A stretch of 22,011 nt of DNA from a virus. Below the pieces are notes generated by a model. That model worked only from the letters and a program-made list of their open reading frames with translations. It did not search any database and was not told where the DNA came from. The stretch spans positions 1-22,011 of the IMG/VR virus record IMGVR_UViG_3300008116_005721. The stretch is one strand, 5' to 3'. This document shows positions 21,856 through 22,011 of this stretch, piece by piece (the stretch's first letter is position 1; each line of letters starts with the position of its first letter). The position numbers and the translations under genes are program-made.

Positions 21856-22011
21856 ATGAAAAAGACAATTTTGTCGTTAGTATTCGCAGCATTTACGATG
21901 GTAGGTTTCGGACAAATCACAACCTCAACCATTTCAGGTGTTGTAAAGAATGAAAAGAAAGAAGTGTTGGCAGGTGCAACCATTCATGCGGTTCACACAC
22001 CAACAGGGACA
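21856..22011 (+). CDS. Secreted protein with carboxypeptidase-regulatory-like domain, TonB-receptor (Oar)-like; 3' end outside window
   Basis: The first 52 codons only. Residues 1-20 form a signal peptide: KK, a hydrophobic core (ILSLVFAAFTMV) and a GFGQ cleavage region typical of Bacteroidetes. From about residue 24, TISGVVKNEKKEVLAGATIH, followed by AVHTPTGT, is the start of a carboxypeptidase-D regulatory-like beta-sandwich, the N-terminal extension of many Bacteroidetes TonB-dependent outer-membrane receptors; AVHTPTGT is especially like the Oar-type receptors. A T4-like phage would not be expected to carry such a gene, so it is either a transferred host gene or another secreted protein with the same domain. 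The barrel itself would lie beyond the window. An A-rich leader without Shine-Dalgarno precedes ATG 21856. Confidence 0.72.
   Translation, partial: MKKTILSLVFAAFTMVGFGQITTSTISGVVKNEKKEVLAGATIHAVHTPTGT

Noticed and set aside
1-22011. tRNA genes, integrase, insertion sequence or attachment site
   Set aside because: Genes are nearly contiguous; the few gaps are under about 60 bases apart from the gp44 remnant region, and none contains a cloverleaf or terminal repeats that I can see.

Overview
The window reads as part of the genome of a large, strictly lytic-type T4-like tailed phage (or a metagenomic contig of one) that infects a Bacteroidetes/Flavobacteriia-type host. The phage call rests on the T4-style replication block (sliding clamp gp45, clamp-loader subunits gp44 and gp62), on near-total coding density with every gene on the + strand, and on ATGA/TAATG overlaps between most genes. 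The host call is an inference from four things: strongly AT-rich sequence; no Shine-Dalgarno motifs before the start codons (A/T-rich leaders instead); three promoter-like sites of the form TTG, 20 bases, TATATT, close to the Bacteroidetes primary-sigma consensus; and, at the right end, a histone-H1-like protein and the start of an Oar/TonB-receptor-like secreted protein.

Layout. 1-2773: replication block, with the C-terminal part of gp45, a small protein carrying a clamp-binding-like motif, dUTPase, gp44, a zinc-ribbon protein and gp62. gp44 is unusual: its reading frame stops early, and a recognisable C-terminal remnant lies in another frame just before the next gene. 2793-4435: an Fe(II)/2-oxoglutarate oxygenase and a RecB/Cas4-like nuclease with the cysteines expected of an iron-sulfur cluster. 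4465-15012: a 10.5-kb glycan locus of about nine glycosyltransferase-like genes, two SAM-methyltransferase-like genes, one NAD-dependent sugar epimerase/dehydratase and two small unknown genes. 15009-15830: a second oxygenase, a paralogue of the first, so the pair brackets the glycan locus together with the nuclease. 15869-18483: small phage proteins, a HAD phosphatase, an APS-kinase-like protein and an HNH-fold protein that has lost its catalytic histidines. 18440-21568: a heptose-7-phosphate-kinase-like GHMP kinase, IscU, IscA, a sugar-isomerase-like cupin, an SGNH-hydrolase-like protein and a small unknown. 21622-22011: a histone-H1-like gene, a strong intrinsic terminator, then the signal peptide and first domain of a TonB-receptor-like protein that runs off the window.

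How the parts may work together (inference): the replication block copies the genome and dUTPase keeps uracil out of it. The phage IscU/IscA pair could supply clusters to the nuclease. The glycan locus, with the epimerase, heptose kinase, cupin and oxygenases, could build and decorate a sugar chain on virion proteins, phage DNA or the host surface. No structural (head or tail) gene was recognised with confidence. There is no tRNA, rRNA, CRISPR array, integrase or insertion sequence that I can support, and no gene-free stretch over 300 bases.
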